A program made the translations under genes and the position numbers. This document shows positions 15,922-23,784 of a stretch of 64,000 nt of DNA, piece after piece (positions within the stretch are counted from its first letter, which is position 1; each line of letters starts with the position of its first letter). Source of the DNA: an uncultured Lachnospiraceae bacterium. GTDB taxonomy: Bacteria; Bacillota; Clostridia; Lachnospirales; Lachnospiraceae. Location: positions 115,352-179,351 of the forward strand of contig CAJTVN010000001.1 in NCBI GenBank assembly GCA_910579685.1, in the 5' to 3' direction. The notes below the pieces were generated by a model. It was not told the origin of the DNA and did not search any database. It saw only the letters and a program-made list of their open reading frames with translations.

Positions 15922-16644
15922 ATGGATACGGTGATCCGGGAAAACAGGGAAGAGTATATGCGAAGCCTCAGAAAATGGCTCAGGGAAACCGAAAACAATG
16001 CGCCGGAAGAGATGAGCCGCTTTTTTGAGGAGAGGCTGGAAGGCTACGAAGAGCATATGTCCCTGTGGGAGAAGGCATATGAGAGGTTTGCAGAGCTTCT
16101 TCCGGCATCCTGCAGGGAGATTCTGGATCTGGGATGTGGAACCGGTCTGGAGATCGGAGAGATCTGGAAGAGAGATCCGGGCGTGGCAGTGACCGGGATT
16201 GATCTGTGCAGGAGTATGCTGGACCGGCTTCAAAAAAAGTATGGACAGGGGCCCCTTACCGTTATATGCGGGGATTATCTCAAATGTGATCTTGGCAGAG
16301 ACCGCTGGGACGCGGTGATATCTTTTGAGAGCCTCCACCATTTTCTGCCCGGGCAGAAGCTTTTATTATATAGAAGGATATGGGAAAGCTTAAGAGATGG
16401 AGGAGAATTTCTCCTGGGAGATTATATTGCCTGCTGCCCGCAGGAGGAAGAGCTTCTTCGGGAGGCCTGCCTGAAAAAGAGAGAGAGGTTTCAGATCCCG
16501 GAGGATGAGTATGTGCACTTTGACATACCTCTTACCGAGGAGCATGAAATCCGTCTTCTGAACCAGGTCGGATTTTTTGAGGTATCGGTTACGGACAGCA
16601 TTGAGGGGGCGACGATTCTGAGAGCGGAAAGGAGAAGGAGATAG
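15922..16644 (+). CDS. SAM-dependent class I methyltransferase
   Basis: The 240-residue protein carries the SAM-binding motif I ILDLGCGTG at about residues 65-73, an acidic residue at the end of beta 2 (VTGIDLC), and a motif-IV-like region (WDAVISFESLHHF). It fits the class I methyltransferases of the UbiE/Methyltransf_25 type. The substrate is not identifiable. The ATG at 15922 is preceded by AAGGAAGGAG. Its stop directly abuts the TTG start of the GNAT gene, so the two are co-translated. Confidence 0.87.
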   Translation: MDTVIRENREEYMRSLRKWLRETENNAPEEMSRFFEERLEGYEEHMSLWEKAYERFAELLPASCREILDLGCGTGLEIGEIWKRDPGVAVTGIDLCRSMLDRLQKKYGQGPLTVICGDYLKCDLGRDRWDAVISFESLHHFLPGQKLLLYRRIWESLRDGGEFLLGDYIACCPQEEELLREACLKKRERFQIPEDEYVHFDIPLTEEHEIRLLNQVGFFEVSVTDSIEGATILRAERRRR

Positions 16645-17517
16645 TTGAAAGAATACGAAGTAATCAAAAATTACCGCAGGGACGACGCACTGCGGGCAAG
16701 CTTTAATGCGCTGGCAGGAAAGACCTTTGGGATCGACTTCGAGGACTGGTATCAAAACGGGTATTGGACAGATGCGTATAATCCCCATTCGATCGTCATA
16801 GACGGGAAAATTGCGGCCAATGTGTCCGTAAACCACACGGATTTTGTCTGGAGAGGAGAGCGGTTTCGGCTGATTCAGCTGGGAACCGTGATGACCGGAG
16901 AGGAATACAGGAACCGGGGACTGATCCGGCGGATCATGGAGACCATAGAGGAGGACTATGCGGATAAGGCTGACGGAATCTACCTGTTTGCCAATGACAG
17001 CGTCCTTGACTTTTATCCCAAATTCGGCTTCCGGGAAGCCCGGGAGTACCAGTATGACAAAACGCTCCATAACCGAAAGGAGCGAACCATGGAGCAGGTT
17101 CCCATGGAGAGGAAAGAAGACTGGGACAAGGTGGAAAGGGCAGTGAAGGAAAGTGTCTGCAACGGTGCCTTTGACCTGGCAGGCAACAGCTCGCTGATCA
17201 TGTTTTATCTGACGAAATACATGCGGGAAAATGTATACTATGAGAAGAATCTGGGGGTCTATGCGGTTGCGGAAATGGAAGGAAAAAGCCTTTTGCTCCA
17301 TCAGGTCTTTTCCCGAAGGGAGGCTGATCTTGCGGAGGTGACGGCGGCTTTTGGAAAGGAAATAGAGAGAGTGAGTCTGGGCTTTACACCGAAAAAACCG
17401 GAAGAATTTGAATGCAGTCTACTGAAGGAGGAGGACACTACCCTGTTTGTAAAGGGAAATGCTTTTGAAGATTTTGGCAGGGAACGAATGCGGTTTCCTG
17501 TTTTGGCACGGGCATAA
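16645..17517 (+). CDS. GNAT-family N-acetyltransferase
   Basis: The 290-residue protein has a GNAT core in its first ~150 residues (IQLGTVMTGEEYRNRGLIRRIME is the acetyl-CoA loop region; FYPKFGFREA is the family's terminal beta-strand pattern). A C-terminal ~130-residue extension resembles the Eis-like or Acetyltransf_9 layout. The start is TTG immediately after the methyltransferase stop, with GGAGAAGGAG 4 bases upstream. The substrate is unknown. The tight coupling suggests that it acts with the methyltransferase. Confidence 0.85.
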   Translation: MKEYEVIKNYRRDDALRASFNALAGKTFGIDFEDWYQNGYWTDAYNPHSIVIDGKIAANVSVNHTDFVWRGERFRLIQLGTVMTGEEYRNRGLIRRIMETIEEDYADKADGIYLFANDSVLDFYPKFGFREAREYQYDKTLHNRKERTMEQVPMERKEDWDKVERAVKESVCNGAFDLAGNSSLIMFYLTKYMRENVYYEKNLGVYAVAEMEGKSLLLHQVFSRREADLAEVTAAFGKEIERVSLGFTPKKPEEFECSLLKEEDTTLFVKGNAFEDFGRERMRFPVLARA

Positions 17518-17618
17518 GAGAAGTTTTAAAATTTAAACAAAAAGTATATAAAAATCCCTGGAAATATAGTATGATTAAACAAAGGAGCAAATTAATAGTT
17601 TTTATAAGGAGTGAGAGT

Positions 17619-18842
17619 ATGCTTGCAACATTAGTACCTTTGTTTGATGAAAACATGAGCGTCCGGGCCTATTCGCTGTTTGCCCAGAAGAAGAATTTCC
17701 TTCTAAATCCAAGCCTTCTTGGAACGGGCAGCAATGACGGGGCCGGCAGTATAGCCGGACTTGACATTATTGAGAGTATGGGAATCGAGACCTTGTCTGC
17801 GGACAAGGACGTATTCGTGGAGATTAATAATATATCGGTTTTTTCGGACGTTGATTCTCAGTGCGGCGCACCCCATGAAAGGCTGGTTCTTCTGGCGGAT
17901 CACACGATCACGCCGGAGCCGATGTATGTAAACAGGCTGAAAGAGCTGAAGGGCCAGGGCTACAAGCTGGCCATCCGCAAGCTGCAGGTGCAGCAGTTTG
18001 AACCGTACCGGGAGATTCTGCAGCTGATGGATTATATTCTGCTGGATCATAAGAGAATTGATATCAGCAAGGCAAAAATCTATTTTGCCAATGTCTACCC
18101 CAATATCAGCCTGTGTGCGGTCAATGTGAATTCCAAAGAGATTTTCGAGGAGCTGAAAAAGGACGGCGGATACCAGCTCTACGAGGGAGAATTTTTCCGG
18201 GTTCCCGTGACAAAGGGACAGGCGCAGGTTTCCCCTCTTAAGGTGAATTATATCGAGCTGCTCAATCTGGTAAACGGCGAGGATTTCGAGCTGACGAAAG
18301 CGGCGGATGTGATCGGAAGGGATACGGCCCTTGTAATCTCCCTGCTTAAGATGGTGAACCGGATTGCTGTGAATTCCGAGATTACGTCCATACGCCATGC
18401 GGCGGCCATGCTGGGACAGCGGGAGCTGAAAAAATGGATCAACACGGCGGTGACGAACGAGCTGTGCATGGATAAACCGAACGAGATCACAAGGCTTTCC
18501 CTGCTGAGAGCCAAATTTGCCGAAAATTTAGCGCCTGTGTTTGGGATGGCAATGCAGTCCCAGGAGCTGTTTTTGATGGGATTGTTTTCCGTGCTCGATT
18601 TGATTCTGGATAAACCCATGGAAGAAGCTCTGGATCTGGTAAAGGTGTCGAAGGAGATCCAAATGGCTCTGACCGGGCGGGAAGGGTCTCTCTCGCCGGT
18701 TCTGGACTTTATTCTGCACTATGAGGCGGCCGGCTGGCAGGAGGTTTCCAGACAGATGGTGCTTTTGAATATTGATATCAATCACGTGTATGAGGCCTAC
18801 GTGGGTTCTCTGAAGTGGTATCGAACTCTTTTTGCGGAATAG
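17619..18842 (+). CDS. EAL-like/HDOD signalling protein (YuxH type)
   Basis: This 407-residue protein combines an N-terminal degenerate EAL-like barrel (about 1-200, with DYILLDHKRIDISKAK) and a C-terminal HDOD domain (about 205-400, with NLVNGEDFELTKAADVIGRD and RHAAAMLGQRELKKWI). The EAL signature is not present, as the equivalent stretch reads AYSLF. Cyclic-di-GMP hydrolysis is therefore unlikely, and a sensing or binding role fits better. The ATG at 17619 has AAGGAGTGAGAG upstream; the frame is open 48 bases further but without a ribosome site. It looks monocistronic. Confidence 0.86.
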   Translation: MLATLVPLFDENMSVRAYSLFAQKKNFLLNPSLLGTGSNDGAGSIAGLDIIESMGIETLSADKDVFVEINNISVFSDVDSQCGAPHERLVLLADHTITPEPMYVNRLKELKGQGYKLAIRKLQVQQFEPYREILQLMDYILLDHKRIDISKAKIYFANVYPNISLCAVNVNSKEIFEELKKDGGYQLYEGEFFRVPVTKGQAQVSPLKVNYIELLNLVNGEDFELTKAADVIGRDTALVISLLKMVNRIAVNSEITSIRHAAAMLGQRELKKWINTAVTNELCMDKPNEITRLSLLRAKFAENLAPVFGMAMQSQELFLMGLFSVLDLILDKPMEEALDLVKVSKEIQMALTGREGSLSPVLDFILHYEAAGWQEVSRQMVLLNIDINHVYEAYVGSLKWYRTLFAE

Positions 18843-18875
18843 TTTTAAAATAACAGATAAAGCAGATGTTTCCGG

Positions 18876-18904
18876 TTGACAGATATGTTCGGCAGATGTA
18901 GAAT
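18876..18904 (+). promoter_or_regulatory. Promoter of the BlaI-type regulator
   Basis: TTGACA (18876-18881) and TAGAAT (18899-18904) are exactly 17 bases apart. The left arm of an inverted repeat overlaps the -10. Confidence 0.75.
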
Positions 18905-18928
18905 GAACTATATTTTACATCTGCCGAA
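18888..18928. promoter_or_regulatory. 13-bp inverted repeat, candidate BlaI-type operator
   Basis: TTCGGCAGATGTA (18888-18900) and its exact reverse complement (18916-18928) flank a 15-base spacer and cover the -10 and start site. Two more half-sites containing GCAGATG lie at 18862 and 18938. The arrangement fits autorepression by the adjacent regulator. The core TACA/TGTA matches the BlaI/MecI half-site, but the rest is not family consensus. Confidence 0.6.
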
Positions 18929-18964
18929 TTTGTTTGCGCAGATGAGAGAAGAAGGAGGATATCT

Positions 18965-19369
18965 ATGAGGAGACTGCCGGATTCCGAATTGGAGCTCATG
19001 ATGATTATATGGGAGCTTGACGGGCCTGTCACGAGATTTGAGATTGAGGAAAGCATGGAGAAGGACAGGAAGCTCTCGCCAACCACGATCCTTTCCTTTT
19101 TGTCGAGACTCCAGGAAAAGGGTTTTTTGAAGGTGGAGAAAACAGGCAAAAATAATGTATATATTTCCTTGATTGGCAGAGACGAATATATGCAGTCGGA
19201 AAGCCGGAAAATCCTCAAAAGACTATATCGCAATTCCGCAAGAAATTTTCTGGCAGCCCTGTATGACGGAAACAGTCTGACGGACGAGGAGTGGCTGGAG
19301 CTGGAGGAATATATCAGTGAAAAGCGAAAGTCAGACAGGGAGCGGGCGAGAGAAGAAAAAGGGGAATGA
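18965..19369 (+). CDS. BlaI/MecI/CopY-family repressor
   Basis: This 134-residue protein has the winged-helix of the penicillinase-repressor family (LPDSELELMMIIWELDGPVT at the N-terminus and SPTTILSFLSRLQEKGFL for the recognition helix). A C-terminal dimerisation segment follows, with extra charged residues at the end. BlaI and MecI are cleaved when BlaR1/MecR1 senses a beta-lactam. No BlaR1-like peptidase gene is adjacent. The next gene, a signal peptidase 77 bases downstream, may be co-transcribed. GAAGGAGG precedes the ATG. Confidence 0.88.
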   Translation: MRRLPDSELELMMIIWELDGPVTRFEIEESMEKDRKLSPTTILSFLSRLQEKGFLKVEKTGKNNVYISLIGRDEYMQSESRKILKRLYRNSARNFLAALYDGNSLTDEEWLELEEYISEKRKSDRERAREEKGE

Positions 19370-19446
19370 GAAGGATTGCGGAGGAATCTGCTGCTATCTT
19401 TCTATGGAGCTGATCAAGACAGAGAATGGATGGAGGATAACCAGTT

Positions 19447-20004
19447 ATGGATTGGAGATGTAAGAAAAAAGAAAGAGCAAAAAGCAGAAGGATGCGGATT
19501 TTATATGAGATACTGGACTGGTCCCGTGTGATTGTGACCGGATTTGCCATGGCCTTTGTGATCAGCAATACGCTGATCGCCAACGCCCAGGTTCCAACCG
19601 GCTCTATGGAGGATACGATCATGCCGGGAAGCCGGATTATTATCAACCGCTTATCTTATGTGTCAAAGGAACCGGCCCGGGGAGATATTGTCTCTTTCTA
19701 TTATCCGGATGATGGAAAGAGCGTGTATTTGAAACGGATTATCGGACTGCCGGGCGAGTGCGTGGAGGGAAGAGAGGGAAAGGTGTATATTGACGGAATG
19801 GCGCTGGAGGAGGGCTATGTGAAGGAGGCTCTTTGCTCTGACTTCGGACCGTTTCTCGTGCCTTCGGGTTCCTATTTTATGATGGGCGATAACCGGAATA
19901 ATTCCTGGGATTCCAGATACTGGGAACAGCCCTATGTGGATGCGAAGGAGATCATTGGAAGAGCTGAGTTTGAATATTATCCCGGATTCAAATGGCTCAA
20001 CTGA
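19447..20004 (+). CDS. lepB: Signal peptidase I
   Basis: This membrane enzyme removes signal peptides from exported proteins. The 185-residue protein has one N-terminal membrane segment (about 27-46), the catalytic serine in PTGSMEDTI (Ser53), the general-base lysine in YLKRIIGLPG (Lys96), and the GDNRNNSWDSR box. The length is normal for the Gram-positive type. GGAGG lies 8-9 bases before the ATG. It follows a BlaI-type repressor, so its expression may be conditional. This suggests it is an additional rather than the main signal peptidase; that is inference. Confidence 0.93.
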   Translation: MDWRCKKKERAKSRRMRILYEILDWSRVIVTGFAMAFVISNTLIANAQVPTGSMEDTIMPGSRIIINRLSYVSKEPARGDIVSFYYPDDGKSVYLKRIIGLPGECVEGREGKVYIDGMALEEGYVKEALCSDFGPFLVPSGSYFMMGDNRNNSWDSRYWEQPYVDAKEIIGRAEFEYYPGFKWLN

Positions 20005-20071
20005 AAAGTGAGAATTTTTCATTGCGGCAGCCTGTCCCTGGAAGTATAATGAGTGGGAAAGGATGCGGAAA

Positions 20072-21259
20072 ATGAACAGAGAAACTTACTTATTATTGGA
20101 AGATTATATGAAGTCCTGTATGAAGGACAGCGCTCACGACAAGGAGCACGTTTACCGGGTATTGTACACGGCGCTTGCGATTGCGAAGAAGGAGAGGAAG
20201 GCGGATGTGGATGTGCTGATTGCCTCCTGCCTTCTTCACGATATCGGAAGGCAGGAGCAGTTTGCCGATCCAAAGATCTGCCATGCCAGGGCGGGAGCCA
20301 AAAAGGCCTATGATTTCCTGAAAGAAAACGGGTTTTCGGATGAGTTTTCAAAAAAGGTCTCTCAGTGTATTCTGACCCACAGGTACCGCCGGAGCAATCT
20401 GCCGGAAAGTCTGGAAGCGAAGATTCTTTTCGATGCCGACAAAATCGATGTTGCGGGAGCGGTGGGTATCGCCCGGACTCTGGTTTACAAGGGAAAGGTT
20501 TCACAGCCTCTGTATTCGGTATCCGGGGACGGCCGTGTGCTGGATGGGGAGGAGAAAGAGCCTCCTTCTTTTTTCCAGGAATACAAATATAAGCTGGAGG
20601 GAATCTATTCCGGTTTTTTCACGGAGCAAGGCCGCAAGATCGCAATGAGCCGGAAAAAGGCGGCGGAGGATTTCTACAACAGTATGCTTAAGGAAGTCAG
20701 AGAGCCCTATGAAAAGGGAAGAGAGCTCCTTTGGGAGTTCCTGGAGGAAAAAACGGAAAAGAAAGCCGTGATCCGAAAGGCGGAACAGGAAGACATTCCC
20801 AGAATTGCCGAGATACTGATTTTTGCAAAGAGGACGGCTTACCGGCCGATTTTCCGGGATGATGCGGTATCGTTTAATGAGATGCAGGTGGTAAAGCTTG
20901 CCGGGGAGCTGGAGAGGGAGGGAGCCGTCGATCATATGGTGGTTTATGATGACGGTATTGTCCGGGGAATGATGGAGAAAAGGAGAGGGGATAGCCCTGA
21001 CTATCCGGACAGTATGCAGTTGTGTTCTTTCTATGTGGACCCTTTTTTCCAGGGCTGCGGCATTGGAAGAAGGATGATGGAACAGTTTCTTGATGAGACG
21101 AAAAAGAACGGTTTTCAAAGGATTTATCTCTGGGTGCTGGAGAAAAACAGCCGGGCGAGAGGGCTCTACGAAAGCTATGGATTTGCCTTTGACGGAACGA
21201 AAGCCCTGCAGGATGGGACGGCAGAATATCTGCTCAGGTATGTTCGGAATTCTTTGTGA
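20072..21259 (+). CDS. HD-domain phosphohydrolase fused to GNAT acetyltransferase
   Basis: The 395-residue protein is a two-domain fusion. Residues ~1-210 are an HD domain of the uncharacterised hydrolase type, with metal ligands in AHDKEHVYRV and LLHDIGR (His56, Asp57) and a later DADKIDVAGA. Residues ~230-395 form a GNAT domain (SFYVDPFFQGCGIGRRMMEQ and LWVLEKNSRARGLYESYGF). HD proteins hydrolyse phosphoesters, often of nucleotides; GNATs acetylate amines. The ATG at 20072 has AAAGG 9 bases upstream. An alternative ATG lies 9 bases earlier, too close to that ribosome site. The substrates are unknown. Confidence 0.83.
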   Translation: MNRETYLLLEDYMKSCMKDSAHDKEHVYRVLYTALAIAKKERKADVDVLIASCLLHDIGRQEQFADPKICHARAGAKKAYDFLKENGFSDEFSKKVSQCILTHRYRRSNLPESLEAKILFDADKIDVAGAVGIARTLVYKGKVSQPLYSVSGDGRVLDGEEKEPPSFFQEYKYKLEGIYSGFFTEQGRKIAMSRKKAAEDFYNSMLKEVREPYEKGRELLWEFLEEKTEKKAVIRKAEQEDIPRIAEILIFAKRTAYRPIFRDDAVSFNEMQVVKLAGELEREGAVDHMVVYDDGIVRGMMEKRRGDSPDYPDSMQLCSFYVDPFFQGCGIGRRMMEQFLDETKKNGFQRIYLWVLEKNSRARGLYESYGFAFDGTKALQDGTAEYLLRYVRNSL

Positions 21260-21281
21260 GGACGGAGTGGAGGAAGACGCT

Positions 21282-22453
21282 ATGGCACAGACGGGAAAAG
21301 ACTATATTTTGATGCATAAAAATGTTCCGGTGGCGGATTTTACGCTGGGTGAAGATTCCGGGGCGATCCTGTCTGTGGGGACCGTATACGAATGCGCACA
21401 TGTTCCCGTTGGAATTCCCTGCGAGAAGGGAATCATGGATCGCAGAGCGTTAAATCTCTGGTGGCGGGGACGTTCCATTCCTGAAAGCCGTATGGGGATA
21501 AGCGAGACGCTGGAAAAGCTGGAGCTGTCGAATGCGCAGATTCTGGCACAGAAGTGCCTGGGGCTTAGTCTGTCCGATCAATACTGGATTCGTCCCAGGA
21601 ATACCGCACTTTTCTGGGAGCAGATGAACTTTTTTGAAAATTCCTTTTCCGAGGATATGGGCAGGATTCTGTTTGGAAAATCATTTGAGAAGGGAGAAGT
21701 AAGCCTTTTTTCTCCTGACAATACGTCCGACGGATGGCTCAAAAAGAAGTGGGTGATTCTGAAGGGAAAGCGGTGTCTGATAAAGGGAGGAAGCGGCGCC
21801 ATCTCTCAGGAGCCATACAATGAGGTTATAGCCAGCCGCATTATGGATCGATTGCACATTTCTCACGTATCGTATTCGCTGCTCATGGAAGAAGGATATC
21901 CCTACAGTGTATGTGAGAATTTTGTAACGCCGGATACGGAGCTGATCACTGCGTGGCATATTATGCAGATAGAAAAAAGCCGAATCACATTTCCCTGTAC
22001 CGGCATTATCTGAATTGCTGCGAGAGGCTTGGGATTCCTGGCATGGAAAAAAGCCTGGACGAGATGATGGTTCTGGATTATCTGATCGCAAACGAGGACA
22101 GGCACCAGAATAATTTCGGTGCAATCCGCAGGGCCGATACGCTGCAATATCTGGGAGCGGCGCCGATTTTTGATAGTGGCACCTCTCTGTGGTGGGATAA
22201 GCCTGCAGGAATGATAAAGCCGGACGTAAAGCTTACCTGCAAGCCTTTCAAAACCAGCCATGAGGAGCAGATCAAACTGGTAAAGGATTTTGACTGGCTG
22301 GATTTTTCCGCCCTTTCGGGGGTGGAGGAGGAGATCTGTGAAATCGTGGGCGATTCCCTGTTTATTGACAGGACGAGATGCAAAGCGCTCTGTGAAGGGA
22401 TCAGAGAGCGGATAAAAAGGTTGGAGAAGATAGCGTTATCCGCCGCAAAATGA
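21282..22453 (+). pseudogene. HipA-like kinase-fold gene broken by a -1 frameshift
   Basis: Two overlapping frames together encode one ~390-residue protein. The first starts at ATG 21282 after GGAGG and stops at 22013. The second runs from about 21953 to 22453. The join is a run of six A at 21973-21978. Seven A, or a -1 slip there, would restore EKKPNHISLY and full-length reading. The downstream part carries the HipA-type catalytic region LIANEDRHQNNFG and the metal motif APIFDSGTSLW. HipA-like proteins are Ser/Thr kinases; no HipB-like antitoxin is adjacent. This may be a pseudogene, a phase-variable gene or a sequencing error. Confidence 0.8.
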
Positions 22454-22482
22454 AGAAGGGCCTGCGCGGGGCCCTTCTTTTC
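22453..22482. terminator. Bidirectional terminator
   Basis: A perfect 10-bp stem (22453-22462 / 22470-22479) with a GC-rich 7-base loop and flanking A/T tracts serves the HipA-like gene on the plus strand and the DUF3795 gene on the minus strand. Confidence 0.75.
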
Positions 22483-22487
22483 ATCCT

Positions 22488-22769
22488 TTAAAGCTTTCTC
22501 AGGGCCTGAATGCGCCCGTTGACATTGTCCTCAAATTCCCTGTCAGAAAATTTGGGATCCCTTGTCTTCATCCAGATCTCACAGGGGACATTACCGCACT
22601 CCCCGCAGTTTTTCAGCTTCCTGTTGTTTACAGAGCATTCATAAATTCCGCATGTCTGCCCATCCGGCACATGAAAAACCTTTCCGCCGCATTCATTACA
22701 GCCTGTACACATTTCGCCATAGCAGTAGCAGGTACTGCAGTCTGTTCCACATACGCTTAAATCCGCCAT
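22488..22769 (-). CDS. Cysteine-rich DUF3795-like protein
   Basis: The 93-residue protein has 13 cysteines in short pairs (CGTDCSTCYCYGEMCTGCNECG, then CGIYEC and NCGECGNVPC). It ends in a helix with a WMKTRDPKFSDREF stretch. This matches DUF3795 proteins, which probably bind metal or an iron-sulfur cluster. No function is known. It is divergently placed from nothing close and shares a terminator with the frameshifted gene. Confidence 0.8.
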   Translation of the reverse strand: MADLSVCGTDCSTCYCYGEMCTGCNECGGKVFHVPDGQTCGIYECSVNNRKLKNCGECGNVPCEIWMKTRDPKFSDREFEDNVNGRIQALRKL

Positions 22770-22826
22770 TTGCCAATACCATCCTTCCCGTAATTGAATA
22801 TAAATATGTTTGGGTCAAAAGGTATT

Positions 22827-23693
22827 TTACCGCAGCCGGTCGGAAAAGTATTGAATATTTCCGACATTGTTCCGGGCATGGGCTTTGGCGGTTTCCATAT
22901 TCATGGTGTGATAGCGCTTGAATTCCCTTGACAAATGGGATTGGTCGGCATATCCGTATCTGTACACTCCTTCCAGAATCTTAAATTCCGGGTTTCTGAG
23001 AAGCTCATTCCACAAAAACTGATAGCGTATCAGATTAATAAGCTTTTTTGGCGTGATACCGATATATTCGTGAAATAATCTTTCCAGATGTCTGCTGCTG
23101 ACAAATACCTCTTTAGCCAGCAAAGAGGCGTTCAAAGCCCCCTTCCGCATTAGGATCTGTTCAACCGAGCGTTCGATTACGCTGTTTTCTCTTATCCGGA
23201 ACAGCTTTTTGCAGAACAGCTTTTCCGTGATTTCCGCTCTTTCACTCAGGGAAAGTTTTTCAAACAGCTGCGGCTTCAGTTCACCGTTAAGCCAGTGGAA
23301 TCTGGAAGGAATCGGCGAAAAAGAATTTACGGTATCTTTCAGGGTATCCTCGCTAAAGGCACAGGCGCCCCAGGCATAAAACCGAATGGCGAATACGGAG
23401 ATAAGATGTCCTGGCTTTTTTTCGGAACAGCTGGAAAAGCTTTTGTCATTGAGACCGCAGAAGATTCCGGTGACGGTATTTTCCGTGTGGTCAATCTGAT
23501 AGATTATATCCATGCAGGTGTCCGGAATAACCAGCCCGGACAGGGCCTGTCCCTTCGGATAATAGGGCAGCCTGCTGCCCCAGAAGCAGCGGATGTATTT
23601 GGATAATTCGGTATTCACGGGAAGGAGCTCCGTGTATTCTTCGTCCTGCCTAAAAGGAGTTGCGGTTTGCGGTATGTAAAGTGTGTTTTTCAT
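22827..23693 (-). CDS. AraC-family transcriptional regulator
   Basis: This 288-residue protein carries a C-terminal double helix-turn-helix (about 175-280; SLLAKEVFVSSRHLERLFHE and GYADQSHLSREFKRYH). A DUF6597-like sensing domain precedes it (CFWGSRLPYYPKG and VIPDTCMDIIYQID). The likely target is a nearby or distant transport gene; none is evident. I start it at the ATG at 23693; a TTG 15 bases upstream is possible and neither has a strong ribosome site. Its start abuts the remnant of an AbrB-type gene. Confidence 0.87.
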   Translation of the reverse strand: MKNTLYIPQTATPFRQDEEYTELLPVNTELSKYIRCFWGSRLPYYPKGQALSGLVIPDTCMDIIYQIDHTENTVTGIFCGLNDKSFSSCSEKKPGHLISVFAIRFYAWGACAFSEDTLKDTVNSFSPIPSRFHWLNGELKPQLFEKLSLSERAEITEKLFCKKLFRIRENSVIERSVEQILMRKGALNASLLAKEVFVSSRHLERLFHEYIGITPKKLINLIRYQFLWNELLRNPEFKILEGVYRYGYADQSHLSREFKRYHTMNMETAKAHARNNVGNIQYFSDRLR

Positions 23694-23784
23694 GTTTGTA
23701 ATTCCCAAGGAGGCCAGAGAACTGTTTGATATAAAGCCCGGTGATAACCTGTTGGTGCTTGCTGACGAACAGCGGAGATTTTAA
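23692..23784 (+). pseudogene. Truncated AbrB/SpoVT-type DNA-binding domain remnant
   Basis: The plus-strand frame reads MFVIPKEARELFDIKPGDN followed by LLVLADEQRRF and a stop. This is the second half of a swapped-hairpin AbrB/MazE-type domain; the usual N-terminal strand that ends in GQV or GRV is missing. It is squeezed between the start of the AraC gene and the end of the DUF4317 gene, so it looks like what remained after an insertion or deletion. Confidence 0.6.

Noticed and set aside
21953..22453. A separate gene starting at GTG 21953
   Set aside because: It continues the upstream reading in the shifted frame and has no ribosome site, so it is one broken gene rather than two.
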